DNA of 64,000 nt, taken from NCBI GenBank assembly GCA_965220055.1, contig CBDCPE010000004.1, positions 3,348,001 through 3,412,000 on the forward strand, written 5' to 3'. The stretch's first letter is position 1; each line of letters starts with the position of its first letter. The notes beneath the pieces were generated by a model. The model saw nothing but the letters and a program-made list of their open reading frames with translations. It did not search any database and was not told the DNA's origin. The stretch comes from Bin87 sp965220055 (GTDB lineage Bacteria; Chloroflexota; Dehalococcoidia; Lucifugimonadales; UBA3495). The position numbers and the translations under genes were made by a program. Below, one piece after another: positions 17,528 through 26,624 of the stretch.

Positions 17528-19164
17528 CACGACGATTCGCACATTGCCTCCGAGAATTCCCCTTGCATCGCGTTTGCTCCCTCGCCCGTCACGCCCGCAA
17601 CTCTGAAGCAGTAGCTATCGTTGCGAAACACTACGAACCTGACCAGGCAGCAGTACGACCTCTTTTCTTCGTCGATCGTGTATGTGGTTTCGAAGGTCTC
17701 CGACTTCACATGCACTTTGAGCGAGTCGTAGCTTAGATCCGCGTCAAAGTTGATCGTCACCCATTTATCGCCTTCTTTTCTCGTCACGTCTGTTATGGTC
17801 GGCGCTGGCGGAGGTGTCGCCGGAGGGAGGGTGATTGTTGCTTCTGCCGGCGTGCCGTCGGGCATATAGGTTCTTTTCGGCGTCACCCTGAAGTGGTAGG
17901 TCTGGCCCATCTCCAGCCTGGGAGGGTAGGCCTCGAACGGGTCCTTCGCCCTGCCCATGCGCGTTGCCACCCCGATGGTTCGGGCTTCGCTGTACTGCTC
18001 ATTTTCCTTGCGCCATTGGATGGCCACCGAATCTTGGCGTGTGCCGATCGACGATTCCTGCCCCGGGGCTTTGTTCCATTTCACCCTCACGTAGCCGGGT
18101 TGTCCGCCTCGCGGCTCGTACACTCTCAGGTTTTGCACGGCGCCCAGTTCTCGGTACGCGTAGGTGTTCAGGGTCTTCGGCGCGCTCGGCGGTCCGTGGT
18201 TCCCGTACTGGTCAACCGCTTGGACCCGCACAGTCACCCTTGCGCCCGGTGCGAATCCTCCGACTCCCTCGCCTCCGATGATGACGGAGTGGCTGCGACC
18301 TCTGAATGAGTCCGAGAAGGGTACCTCCCACCCGTCCGCCGGGAAGCCGCCGTTCCCGCCCTCAACGAGCACGCGGTAGTGCGCTGCTCCTGGCACGGCC
18401 TTCCACCATACGGCGATGTGGAACGGCCCCATCTCGTCGGCCATCATGCTGGTCACCGCCAGGTCTGCCTGCTCGGTGCCGGTTAGGGGGTCGGCGACTC
18501 TGTCCGGCGGTAGGTCGTGGGCGGCGCCGGGCATGTTGTACTTGATGGGGCTATTTTGTTGGGTGTCGCCTCCGCCGTTGCCCGGGTTTTGCCCCTGCTG
18601 TTGGTTGTTGCCTGGCGTCGTGGTTCCGGGGACACACTGTGGTGCCGTTTGTTGGGGCGTGGGCTGTTGCGTCGTCGGCACTGGGTCTTCGGAGCTGGTG
18701 TACCCGAAGGTGGTCCGACCCGTCGGTGATGCGTTCCTCCGGCATTCGTCCACCATGTCGACATCAAAACCTATGCCGCCGATCTCGTCCCGGCAGTTCG
18801 TCGCGTACAGTGTGGTTGTCCCGCTCCCTTTAGTGAGATTGACCGCTTGGCTGGCTCCACTACACACAGCGTCTGCTTCTGATCCGCCGAGAGCTGTGTT
18901 CGCATCTGGGGTTATGACCAGTTGTCCTTCGTACGGTCCCCTGAACTCAAAGCTGGTGGTCTGTTCCGGCAGCAGGGAAGTTGGGCCGGCGATCCTCATG
19001 CCGAGTTCGTCGCTGCCGGTCGCCATCTCGCTGTAGTGGCAGCCTTGTGCGTGGGCCAGTCTGCCGTCCTGCAGCCCACTGGTGCTCGTCATGGCGATCG
19101 CAACTAGTGTTACGACGACGAGCCCGAGCGGTACGAGAGAGATAAAGCGTCTTTGCCGTCCCAC
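17527..19164 (-). CDS. Secreted FN3-like protein
   Basis: A 545-aa exported protein with an N-terminal hydrophobic segment (LVPLGLVVVTLVAIAMT) and cleavage expected near AHAQ. An N-terminal beta domain with four Cys is followed by a low-complexity Gln/Pro/Asn linker (about 170-215) and three FN3-like modules, recognisable by AVWWKAVPGAAHYRVLVEGG, VRVKWNKAPGQ and YHFRVTP. The start is a GTG with a strong AAAGGAGGG site. It forms an operon with the frameshifted lipoprotein downstream, so both probably act at the cell surface. No precise function. Confidence 0.82.
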   Translation of the reverse strand: MGRQRRFISLVPLGLVVVTLVAIAMTSTSGLQDGRLAHAQGCHYSEMATGSDELGMRIAGPTSLLPEQTTSFEFRGPYEGQLVITPDANTALGGSEADAVCSGASQAVNLTKGSGTTTLYATNCRDEIGGIGFDVDMVDECRRNASPTGRTTFGYTSSEDPVPTTQQPTPQQTAPQCVPGTTTPGNNQQQGQNPGNGGGDTQQNSPIKYNMPGAAHDLPPDRVADPLTGTEQADLAVTSMMADEMGPFHIAVWWKAVPGAAHYRVLVEGGNGGFPADGWEVPFSDSFRGRSHSVIIGGEGVGGFAPGARVTVRVQAVDQYGNHGPPSAPKTLNTYAYRELGAVQNLRVYEPRGGQPGYVRVKWNKAPGQESSIGTRQDSVAIQWRKENEQYSEARTIGVATRMGRAKDPFEAYPPRLEMGQTYHFRVTPKRTYMPDGTPAEATITLPPATPPPAPTITDVTRKEGDKWVTINFDADLSYDSLKVHVKSETFETTYTIDEEKRSYCCLVRFVVFRNDSYCFRVAGVTGEGANAMQGEFSEAMCESS

Positions 19165-19525
19165 GATGGCCCTCCTTTCGTCCGGCGTTCCCCGTTTTCA
19201 TTCCTTCAGGTCAGTCGGACGGTTTCGTCCGACTTTATGATGGCAGGGTAGTGAAACGGTCAGGTAGGGCTTTCCGTGGAAATGGCGCGATATCGCTGTT
19301 GGGTGGTGGGAGTCCTCTTTTTGGGATTCCCCGCGCCAGCGCTCGTATACGTCCGTTGGCCGCGCAGTTTTTACTATTCACTCATTGGGAATCCGAGACG
19401 TGGCGCCCGGTTGGGTTCCGGGGCTCTCCCAAATGTTGGCGTTTCTCTTACGCCACCTTGTGTCCGGTCTTTGTTCGCCGGGCGTTTTATCACGCACTCG
19501 GCCTGTTCTTGTTCCGGTGACCGGC
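19165..19525. other. Intergenic region, no supported gene
   Basis: About 360 bp containing the promoter side of the secreted FN3-like protein gene. Two overlapping plus-strand frames of under 90 codons lack ribosome sites. Nothing else seen. Confidence 0.4.
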
Positions 19526-20026
19526 TCATCGTCCCCTGATTAAAGTTATTGTGGCGATGTATGCTCGCTCGGCTCGGTCAACTTGCAGGTAGTTTCCGCA
19601 CACGTATTCTGCCACCGCTAACCCCACGGACGTTTGCTGTGCGGTGAAAACGGCGTCCGGGTCGTAGTCGGCCGAGTGTCGCCTTCCTTGTAGAAAGCTG
19701 AAGTTGTCGCTAAAATCGCGCGTTTCCTCGGAAAGCTCGTTTCGATGGCTTCTCAGTTCCCGTTCTGCGGTTCTGTGATCCAGGCCGCGATACACTCGCG
19801 TCCAGGCCGTCGCAGTTATAGGGTTGTTTATCGGCCCGATCAATGCGTCCGCGTTGCTGGCCGCCAGCGCGTGAAATAACGCGTAGTACGTGTTGCTGAC
19901 AGCCCGTCTAATGTCTTCCGCCGTCGGTGGGTCTCCTGTCCCCCCAAGGTTCAGCAGTTTCTCTCCACCTCGGATGAGATTTCGCCAATCGATGGGTGTC
20001 GGTGACCCGATTGTGGGTTGTGTCAT
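19526..20026 (-). CDS. HEPN-domain protein (UPF0332-like)
   Basis: A 166-aa all-helical protein. The AVSNTYYALFHALAA helix (about 42-56) and the later RRHSADYDPDAVFT segment are characteristic of HEPN proteins of the UPF0332 type, many of which are RNases or partners of nucleotidyltransferases in toxin-antitoxin systems. The start overlaps the stop of the 96-aa upstream gene by 4 bases (ATGA), so the two are made together. No nucleotidyltransferase gene is adjacent, making the partner unusual. Confidence 0.75.
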   Translation of the reverse strand: MTQPTIGSPTPIDWRNLIRGGEKLLNLGGTGDPPTAEDIRRAVSNTYYALFHALAASNADALIGPINNPITATAWTRVYRGLDHRTAERELRSHRNELSEETRDFSDNFSFLQGRRHSADYDPDAVFTAQQTSVGLAVAEYVCGNYLQVDRAERAYIATITLIRGR

Positions 20027-20313
20027 CGCGGGAATTCGCCTCGGTTTGAGTAGGAGATCGCCGGGATCGGCCAGACTCCAGCGTGTTCGAACATCGGTCG
20101 TATCGCTCGGTTGAACTCTAGGATCTTGCGGGGCTCCAGCTCAGGGTGTTCGTCCTCAAGGATCACGTTGACATGAATGTATTCTTCGTCGTCCGGGCCT
20201 GGCAGTTTCTCCACTTCCACGTCGCTGATCGTGAACCGTTCGGACAGGTGGTTGGGTAGTTCCGTCCGTACGATCCGCGCGGCCTCCTTGAGTATGTCCG
20301 TGTCCGTCGTCAT
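20023..20313 (-). CDS. Hypothetical partner of the HEPN protein, 96 aa
   Basis: A small acidic protein (ISDVEVEKLPGPDDEEYIHV, then NVILEDEHPELEPRKILEF), predicted alpha/beta. The start at 20313 has GAGG 8 bases upstream. It sits between a DUF433 gene (30 bp upstream) and a HEPN gene (4-bp overlap), so a role as a regulator or antitoxin of the HEPN protein is a reasonable inference. I do not recognise its family. Confidence 0.7.
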   Translation of the reverse strand: MTTDTDILKEAARIVRTELPNHLSERFTISDVEVEKLPGPDDEEYIHVNVILEDEHPELEPRKILEFNRAIRPMFEHAGVWPIPAISYSNRGEFPR

Positions 20314-20343
20314 GGCTTTCACCTCTTTCGCGACTGTCATTTG

Positions 20344-20583
20344 TCAAACAGAATGCGCATCTGGCACCTTGGTTCGCAGTTCCTTCGCTACGTGCTGCAG
20401 CACGGTGCTTACGCTTTCTTCGTCAGTGCCGTCAAACCATTCGACGAAGTCGTGAACGCTCGCGCCTGCTGCCAGGTTCTCGAAAAGGGCGTACACCGGC
20501 AGTCGGGTATCTTTGAAAACCCAGTTCCCGCTCATCCTGCCGGGCACGCTCTCCACGGCCGAGCACGTTGACCAGTCGATCAT
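20344..20583 (-). CDS. DUF433 protein (antitoxin-like), copy 1
   Basis: A 79-aa protein with the DUF433 pattern: MIDWSTCSAVESVPGRMSG, then WVFKDTRLPVYALFENLAAG and a helix-turn-helix ending FDGTDEESVSTVLQHV. DUF433 proteins usually accompany a PIN-like DUF5615 toxin; here the downstream genes are an unknown protein and a HEPN protein. A GAGGTG ribosome site precedes the ATG. Copy 2 at 51462 is clearly paralogous. Confidence 0.85.
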   Translation of the reverse strand: MIDWSTCSAVESVPGRMSGNWVFKDTRLPVYALFENLAAGASVHDFVEWFDGTDEESVSTVLQHVAKELRTKVPDAHSV

Positions 20584-20713
20584 GGTGTCACCTCTTCGTT
20601 TCCTGTCGGCTGTTGCCTCGATTATCGGCGACGACACCATGCGACGCAATTACGTTGGGGCTCCGCGTCGCGGTTGAGCAGCCGAGCCCTTGGCGCTTCG
20701 TGGCGGCCGTTGG

Positions 20714-20985
20714 TCAGAAATCATCGGTGGCAGCTTCAGGCGGTTCGTATTCTCCTTCCAGCGGTTCCGCGCAGTCCAGGTCCGTTATGTCGGAGAAATG
20801 GCACCCTTGCGCGATGGGGACGGCCAGCTGCGGATCCGGCGCGGTCACCTTCCGGATCAGCGCGCCTTGGCAAGCGCGTCGTTTGCGCGGTCGGTGTCTG
20901 AGTCTGCGGCCACGCTGTTCGATAATTTGCGTCCGTAGTTGGTGCAGACAGTGCTCGGCTTGATCTCCGGCGCTACCTTACCATG
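20714..20985 (-). pseudogene. Possible small gene with one frameshift
   Basis: On the minus strand the sequence TNYGRKLSNSVAADSDTDRA in one frame, then VTAPDPQLAVPIAQGCHFSD to a TGA at 20714 in another, has protein-like composition and joins near 20850. No start codon is evident. Weak call. Confidence 0.25.
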
Positions 20986-21049
20986 CTAGTTTTGGGCTGT
21001 TACAATTCGCCCACAACCCCAAACTAACGAAACTTGTTGGAGAGCAATC

Positions 21050-21577
21050 ATGGCTGTTTCCGCCGGTATATCAAATGCGCTGGAACGTAACTGGGGTATG
21101 GTGGACCGCGCCATAGACGGGCTGAGTGATGAGACACTGGCGCGCCGGATATCCGACTCCGACAATTCGATCGGTTGGCTTCTCTTCCACATGAGCCGGG
21201 TGGTGGACGTTTTCATGAATGCCAGGTTCCAAGGCAAGCCTCAGATATGGATAGAGGGCGGTTGGTGCGAGAAATTCGACCTGAGCGACGACCCGGAGAC
21301 GACCGGCCAAGGCTGGGACGCGGCGCGCGTGGCAGCGTGGCAGCTTCCCTCCAAGGACGTCCTGGTAGGGTACTACGAGGCCATGAAGGCCTGCTGCCGG
21401 GACTATATGTCCTCCGCGACCGACGAGGAGTTGAGCGCTGCCATTAGCCTGAGGCCCGGTGCGGACCCCGAGCCTAAAGAGACCATCATGGGTGTCTTGG
21501 TCTTTGACAACATCGTCCACGGGGGGCAGATAGCCTTCCTGCGCGGCCACTTGGAAGGCATGGGCTGGTTCGTCTAG
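21050..21577 (+). CDS. DinB-superfamily protein
   Basis: A 175-aa four-helix-bundle protein of the DinB/YfiT-like metalloenzyme superfamily. The first metal-binding His lies in SIGWLLFHMSRVVD (about residue 47) and the last pair region in FDNIVHGGQIAFLRG (about 161). These proteins often act as thiol-dependent transferases; the substrate here is unknown. The start has GGAG 7 bases upstream. It stands alone on the plus strand. Confidence 0.85.
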   Translation: MAVSAGISNALERNWGMVDRAIDGLSDETLARRISDSDNSIGWLLFHMSRVVDVFMNARFQGKPQIWIEGGWCEKFDLSDDPETTGQGWDAARVAAWQLPSKDVLVGYYEAMKACCRDYMSSATDEELSAAISLRPGADPEPKETIMGVLVFDNIVHGGQIAFLRGHLEGMGWFV

Positions 21578-21649
21578 CCCGAATGCAGGCTCCCGGTCAA
21601 TTTCTACAGGTTTGCCGAAGAGCACGCCTTGAGTTTGCCGTGCTCTTCC

Positions 21650-21760
21650 TTTCCGTCGGCCTGTCGATGTTCCCCGAGAGAGGCGATGACCTCGAAACCG
21701 ACTGCTCGTGTCCGGACGACTGGTCAAATTCCTGCAAGCATATCGCTGCCGTCCGGTCCA
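21650..21760 (+). pseudogene. SWIM zinc-finger fragment
   Basis: The frame reads GLSMFPERGDDLETDCSCPD then DWSNSCKHIAAV. This matches the SWIM motif region of the gene at 57636-58535 (CxC..C.H pattern) with one extra residue. It starts and ends abruptly, so it is a fragment of a second SWIM gene. Confidence 0.65.
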
Positions 21761-22582
21761 GGCGATGTCCTGCTGCTGCGCCAGCGCCACCTCGGGGATT
21801 GCCGCCCAGCCGACCCGGTATCCGGCTGCCTCTGGTCGTCCTTCAGCATTTGTCCGGTTGCGCCTCTGCTCTAAACCCTGCTAATTTGCTGTTTTCAGCC
21901 ACGTACAGCGACGTTTGGCAGGTCTGGGGTCTCTCATCCTTTTGCGCAGTTCCGTCGCTCTATGTGGCTGATTTGAGGTTCAGTGGGTATCGTCCGCCGC
22001 GGCCTTGGTTCGGCGTGGTCCCCGAATCAGCACGTCGTTAACACCGGGTACGTCTCCCGTTCATACCCGGTATGAGCTTCGCCGGTAGCGGGCGCCGTCC
22101 CCTGCAGTCGTGATCCAGCGGGGTCGAAGGTGGGAATTTCGAGCACGTTGATTACCCCAGACAGGCTGCTATGGCTGGACCGACCTGAACGTGTTGACGC
22201 AAATCCAAAGCTGACTCGACGGACGTTTCGATGAGGAGTGCTCATTGAACATGGGAACACCCTCGCACCCGGAGGGAGTGCAGCACTGGTCCACATGGCT
22301 ATATTCGCCCAAAAGCTGGAGGGGCGCCGGAGGAGACAGAATGGTTTCTGGCCGTTCTTCCGAGACTGCTGCGGGTAATGCGGCAGGGGAGACATGGCGG
22401 AAAACTTCTTCGCCGACGTCACCGCCGTCAAGCGGGAGGAGTGGTACGGCGGTTTCCGACCGGACATGGAGAGGGGCCCCGCCAAGCCCACTCTTCTGAA
22501 TTCCGACCCTGGCCGGCTCCGGCGCGCTGGCCTTGCCGAAGCCACGTAGGCGGATGAAATGGAACGCCGCCGCCTAGCGCGT
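21761..22582. other. Degenerate region without an intact gene
   Basis: About 820 bp. A 51-codon plus-strand frame at 22394-22549 (MAENFFADVTAVKREEWYGG) has protein-like composition but no recognisable family, and may be a fragment. Nothing else supported. Confidence 0.35.
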
Positions 22583-23986
22583 CTATTCCGCCGGCCTGAT
22601 GTTCTGGTTGTGCCGGAACAAGTTGGCGGGGTCGTATTTCTTCTTCAGCTCCGCCAATCTCGGGTAGTTGGCCCCGTAGGAGGAGCGAACCATGGTGGCG
22701 CCATCATCGGCCTCTCTGCCAACGTTATTGACGTAGACCCCGCCAGTGCTGTAGGGCAGCAATTCCTCCCACAGGTCGCGAGTCCACCGGAAGTGGATTT
22801 CCGACTCTCCCGGGTCGGCCCAGCGGGCGATGAGCAGGAGGTTATACCTGGCATCCCGGTGGCTGTAGGCTGTGGCATCCTGGGGAACTCGGCTAACGGC
22901 GTTCCCTTGCTGCTGAAAGAACAAGAGGTTCCCGGGCGATGATGTGTTGCGATAGCCCTCTATCAGGGCGTCAATGACGCCGTCGCTGATGTCGGTGATG
23001 AAGTGGGACTTCTCATAATACTGTTGGTTTTCGGGGGTGAACGAGTCCACCAGGCGTTGCATTTGAACGTATGGCAAGAGGTCAAACTGGGCCATCACGG
23101 GCTGGCCCAGCTTCCTCAGGGGTTCCAACGCCTTCTCTCCCTCGACCGGAGACCCATTGTAGCAACCCACTATGCCCACTACCGGCGTGCCGTCCGGCAG
23201 GGTAGCCAATGCGCTGACCGTGTTCAATTCGTCGGGGACACCAGCGGCGAACTCGTTGTAAAACTGGAGAATCTCCTTGGCTTGGTCCAAGGGGAAGATG
23301 ACCATACCAACCGTTACAGGACCCACCGGGTGCAGTTGGTACTCGAAGGAAGTGACTACGCCGAAATTGCCTCCCCCGCCGCGCACCGACCAGAACAGGT
23401 CTGGATTCTCGGTTGAGTTAGCGACGCGGAGCTGCCCGTCGGCAGTGACTATATCTACCCCAATCAGGTTGTCCAGGGCCAAGCCATGCTTGCCCCCCAA
23501 CCAACCCATACCGCCGCCCAGGGTCAGCCCGCCGATGCCGGTGTCGTAGTTGGTGCCGCCGGTGGAGGCCAGTCCGAAGGCCTGGGTCTCCCGGTCAAAC
23601 TGACCCCACTTGGCGCCGCCTGCAGCTCTGGCGGTGCGTCGTACCGGATCTACGCGGACACTGTTCATCCGGGACAGGTCAATAACCACCCCGTTATCGG
23701 CTACGCAGGTGCCAGGGAAGTTGTGACCGCCGCCCCGGACGGACAGCAGCAAATTGTTGTCTCGGGCGAAGTTGACCGCATCGATAACGTCTGCGACTCC
23801 GGCGCAATACACCATGAGAGCCGGATGCTTGTCGATATTGGCGTTCCAAACCTTGCGAGATTCGTGGTAGCTGTCATCCCATGGCAGGACCAATTCTCCG
23901 CTCAGGTTCCCCCGCAATTCTTCAATTACCGCCTCTCCAAGCATGGAGTTGGTACCGGTCATAGTAGTTACTTGCAAATCCGCCAC
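22583..23986 (-). CDS. FAD-linked oxidoreductase, berberine-bridge-enzyme type
   Basis: A 467-aa flavoprotein of the PCMH/BBE family, which oxidises alcohols, sugars or amines using covalently bound FAD. The FAD-linking His is His88 in SVRGGGHNFPG. The GGTNYDTGIGGLTLGGGMGW loop lacks the second linking Cys, so single covalent attachment is expected. The C-terminal BBE motif is ELKKKYDPANLFRHNQNI. No signal peptide. The start is a GTG with AAGGGG about 8 bases upstream; an ATG 8 codons later is possible. No pathway neighbours, so the substrate is unknown. Confidence 0.9.
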   Translation of the reverse strand: MADLQVTTMTGTNSMLGEAVIEELRGNLSGELVLPWDDSYHESRKVWNANIDKHPALMVYCAGVADVIDAVNFARDNNLLLSVRGGGHNFPGTCVADNGVVIDLSRMNSVRVDPVRRTARAAGGAKWGQFDRETQAFGLASTGGTNYDTGIGGLTLGGGMGWLGGKHGLALDNLIGVDIVTADGQLRVANSTENPDLFWSVRGGGGNFGVVTSFEYQLHPVGPVTVGMVIFPLDQAKEILQFYNEFAAGVPDELNTVSALATLPDGTPVVGIVGCYNGSPVEGEKALEPLRKLGQPVMAQFDLLPYVQMQRLVDSFTPENQQYYEKSHFITDISDGVIDALIEGYRNTSSPGNLLFFQQQGNAVSRVPQDATAYSHRDARYNLLLIARWADPGESEIHFRWTRDLWEELLPYSTGGVYVNNVGREADDGATMVRSSYGANYPRLAELKKKYDPANLFRHNQNIRPAE

Positions 23987-24240
23987 GGGCTTACCCCTTT
24001 TCTGTTACACCTGAACCGACACAGGCCCCCATTTATTGGGTTGAATGGGCCCAGCTTTGCTCGTTTTGGTTTCGACATGCTGGACAGTCCAACCAAGAGC
24101 AACCTAGGCTGGGATCTTCTTCGCTGGATATTATCACTGTCGGGATCAGCCCGTCCATCAAGCGGTTATTGATTGAAAGCGTTGCAATTTAAGTGGTTAG
24201 GTTAATAATCCGTCATTCAGGCGAAAGCTGGGCTGAAGGC

Positions 24241-24443
24241 AACGACAATTAGCGAGTGGCTGGGGGAGCAGCTCGTCATCGAAGGTGCCAGCTACCGCGA
24301 ACGACTGTCGCCACATCGCGCCCTGCTGGGCGCCAAAGGGGGTGATTGACCAAACTACCGCAACCTGATATTCGTCAGAGCACACCGCTCCTAGCGTGGC
24401 CGGATGTCCGTGAAAATCGCCGGCCTAATGACCCTGAAAAACC
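24241..24443 (+). mobile_element. IS21 remnant: istB 3' tail plus terminus
   Basis: 24269-24349 encodes the IstB C-terminus (QLVIEGASYRERLSPHRALL ... GGD, stop). About 90 bp of terminal sequence follow, containing CCGTGAAAATC as in the IS21 ends at 12.2 and 44.9 kb. The body is deleted. It lies about 45 bp after the end of the PfkB-like gene, facing it. Confidence 0.75.
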
Positions 24444-24487
24444 ACAGTCGGGGCCCGTTGGGGTCTGGGCCCATTGGGTCCTGGACG

Positions 24488-25540
24488 TTATCGGCTCTGT
24501 TCAGTGAGGCACACCTCGCAGCAGTGGGCCGTTGTTTCTGCGCGAAGAACTCGCTCCGAACTGTGCGCATCAATACATCCGAGGTGCGAGATGGGACCGG
24601 TGTCATTTGCGGTTCGTTCAATTTTCGATGCCCCGAGTGCCGTTAGAGCGCCTTGAGGACCTTCGAAGGCTATGCTGATAGAACTCAGCCTTTGCGCGAA
24701 CTTGATTGCTGTCCGAATTGGTTCAATGGTGCTAAAGTCCCGCTCGGTCAAGAGGCTGGATAGCAGCCCTGCCGTCATCCAATCTCCGGCCCCGGCAGTG
24801 TCCTTTATGAAAGCCGGTGGGATCGCAGGCATTTCCACCCATCTATCCCATCCATGCTGAGAACCAGCGCGGAAACGTGTCCCTGATGCGCCCAAAGTTT
24901 CGATTGCTAATCGTGTTGACGCTTTGGGGTTCAGATCCCATTGCTTCCCACGGCGGCTAGCCGGACGCGAGAGTTTTACGATATCGCTCATTTCGGCCGC
25001 AAGTTTGGCTATAGCCGTGGTTGGGATGGATTGAGGCTCGAAGAAGATGAACAAATCTGCTTCGCGTGCGGCCTCGGCCAAAGTCAGGGTCGCCAGTGTC
25101 GCTCGATCGAAAAAGAACCCGTCAAACTGGTCGATGTTCTTAGCTATCGAATCCGCCTTTCTTTTGGAAACCACCGCTTGTTTCGGTAAGCGGATGCCGC
25201 ACGCGGGGCATACATGAGTGAATTGGTGAGTTCCTTCTGGTGTACCGTGGATGACCTCAACGATAGCTGGCGTGCACAGTCCAGTTACTTTTTCAACGTT
25301 TTCCACGTTGACCCCGGCCTTGCTGATACCGCTTACGAGTTGTTGCCCGCGCTGGTCATCGCCCACCCGGGTAAGGAGCGTCACATCGACCCCGAGCGCG
25401 GAGGCGAACACTGAAACGTTGCCACAAGTCCCGCCGACTGATTGCCAAAAGTCCTTGTTCCGCAGATCCTTCACGATCAGATCGAGCGGCACATATCCTG
25501 CCGTCAGCAGACGGGGGCGTTCCCCTTCACATCGTTTCAT
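24488..25540 (-). CDS. PfkB-family carbohydrate/nucleoside kinase
   Basis: A 350-aa ribokinase-fold kinase that should phosphorylate a sugar or nucleoside. N-terminal substrate loop: VGGTCGNVSVFASALG (about 35-50). C-terminal anion hole and catalytic Asp: FIKDTAGAGDWMTAGLL. Many Cys in the lid and tail (LCTPAIVE, HVCPACGIR, CCEVC) are unusual for the family. The ATG at 25540 overlaps the preceding gene's end by 14 bases, making it the last gene of the five-gene operon. A role in finishing, activating or detoxifying the compound handled by the PRTase and SIS-HAD proteins is inferred. Confidence 0.85.
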   Translation of the reverse strand: MKRCEGERPRLLTAGYVPLDLIVKDLRNKDFWQSVGGTCGNVSVFASALGVDVTLLTRVGDDQRGQQLVSGISKAGVNVENVEKVTGLCTPAIVEVIHGTPEGTHQFTHVCPACGIRLPKQAVVSKRKADSIAKNIDQFDGFFFDRATLATLTLAEAAREADLFIFFEPQSIPTTAIAKLAAEMSDIVKLSRPASRRGKQWDLNPKASTRLAIETLGASGTRFRAGSQHGWDRWVEMPAIPPAFIKDTAGAGDWMTAGLLSSLLTERDFSTIEPIRTAIKFAQRLSSISIAFEGPQGALTALGASKIERTANDTGPISHLGCIDAHSSERVLRAETTAHCCEVCLTEQSR

Positions 25541-26624
25541 ATGCCTCGCCTGTGAGCCAGACCTCGAATAGTTCGTTGGGTATGGTGTTGGCTGTCGACT
25601 GGTCCAATGTATAGTCGGTCGGTTCCACATGAGCGACGGCAAGGCCGTGATCCAGTGCCGCCAGCAACACCCCTAACGAGAGCAGCTTGCTCGAATGCGC
25701 GGACACTACGGTATTGACTTTGCCTATGGGCTGCAGAAACTCTTGGTAGTCCAATGCGAGTTCACTGACTTGCCGATAAATGTCAAAGGGGTCCCGTTCA
25801 TCCGCGTAGATGAAATCTCTGGGGTTCACGTCCCAAGTGTCGAACAGCAGGGTATGGTATTCGGAGACGATCTCGTCTCCGCGACGGGGATCACGCGACG
25901 GGGATGGCAGGAACGGTTTAACTTCGTCGGGGTTCAACAGTTCATAGACTTTACGAAGGACCTCTCTTTGCCGTTCTCCAAGCACTGGAGCCCAGACCGT
26001 AATTGGGTCTGGTTGAGCTACGAGTCCTCCTCGTCCGCGAAACGCGCTGAGGTACTCCGCCGTGTCGCCGCCCTCTGAGACCACGCGCTCGTCCACATCG
26101 GCGTTCTCACATACGATGCAATGTAGGTTGAAGGTTTCCTTGCCTTGGGAGGCCATCTCATCGTAGATGCTAATCAATGTTCCCAGGAGGGGAAAGGTCA
26201 CGCTGGTCGGCAGGGCGGTGATGTCGACGATGACATCTGTGAATCCACGTGGCCAACCTTCGGCTGACAATAGTGAGCGTATGCGTCCTGGGTTGACAAG
26301 GTTTCCGTTCTGGCTGCGAATTCCGATTTCCTTGAGACGCACAACGTTCGGGAATAAGCCTCGGATGATTCGCTCGTTTTCGGCGGCGTCTGGATTTCGC
26401 GGACGGTCCGGCGTATCCAGCGGATTGGTCAACCGGACCAGACAGCAGGTCGCAACCGGGAAGCCAGAGCCGGCGATTGCTGCTGGACCCTCGGTGGTTC
26501 GGGGATCAAATCCCCTGCCCACAATCAGAAGGGCTTGGCGCCTCGGGCCGGGTTCGTTGGCCAACCCGGTCCAAAAATTCCTGAAATCTTCGCCGTTGCA
26601 AAGAAATCCCGGATCCCACCTCAT
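25527..26624 (-). CDS. Unknown protein of the five-gene operon, 365 aa
   Basis: A soluble alpha/beta protein. An N-terminal Rossmann-like strand-turn (QALLIVGRGFDPR, residues 30-42) and a second strand-rich segment (FTDVIVDITALPTSVTFPLL, about 128-147) suggest nucleotide or nucleic-acid binding, but I recognise no family. Later helices contain charged pairs (RDPFDIYRQVSELALDYQEF). Its ATG overlaps the ATPase gene stop by 4 bases and its end overlaps the PfkB start, so it is an obligatory operon member. With the ATPase it may form the sensor or effector part of the system. Confidence 0.8.
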   Translation of the reverse strand: MRWDPGFLCNGEDFRNFWTGLANEPGPRRQALLIVGRGFDPRTTEGPAAIAGSGFPVATCCLVRLTNPLDTPDRPRNPDAAENERIIRGLFPNVVRLKEIGIRSQNGNLVNPGRIRSLLSAEGWPRGFTDVIVDITALPTSVTFPLLGTLISIYDEMASQGKETFNLHCIVCENADVDERVVSEGGDTAEYLSAFRGRGGLVAQPDPITVWAPVLGERQREVLRKVYELLNPDEVKPFLPSPSRDPRRGDEIVSEYHTLLFDTWDVNPRDFIYADERDPFDIYRQVSELALDYQEFLQPIGKVNTVVSAHSSKLLSLGVLLAALDHGLAVAHVEPTDYTLDQSTANTIPNELFEVWLTGEAYETM

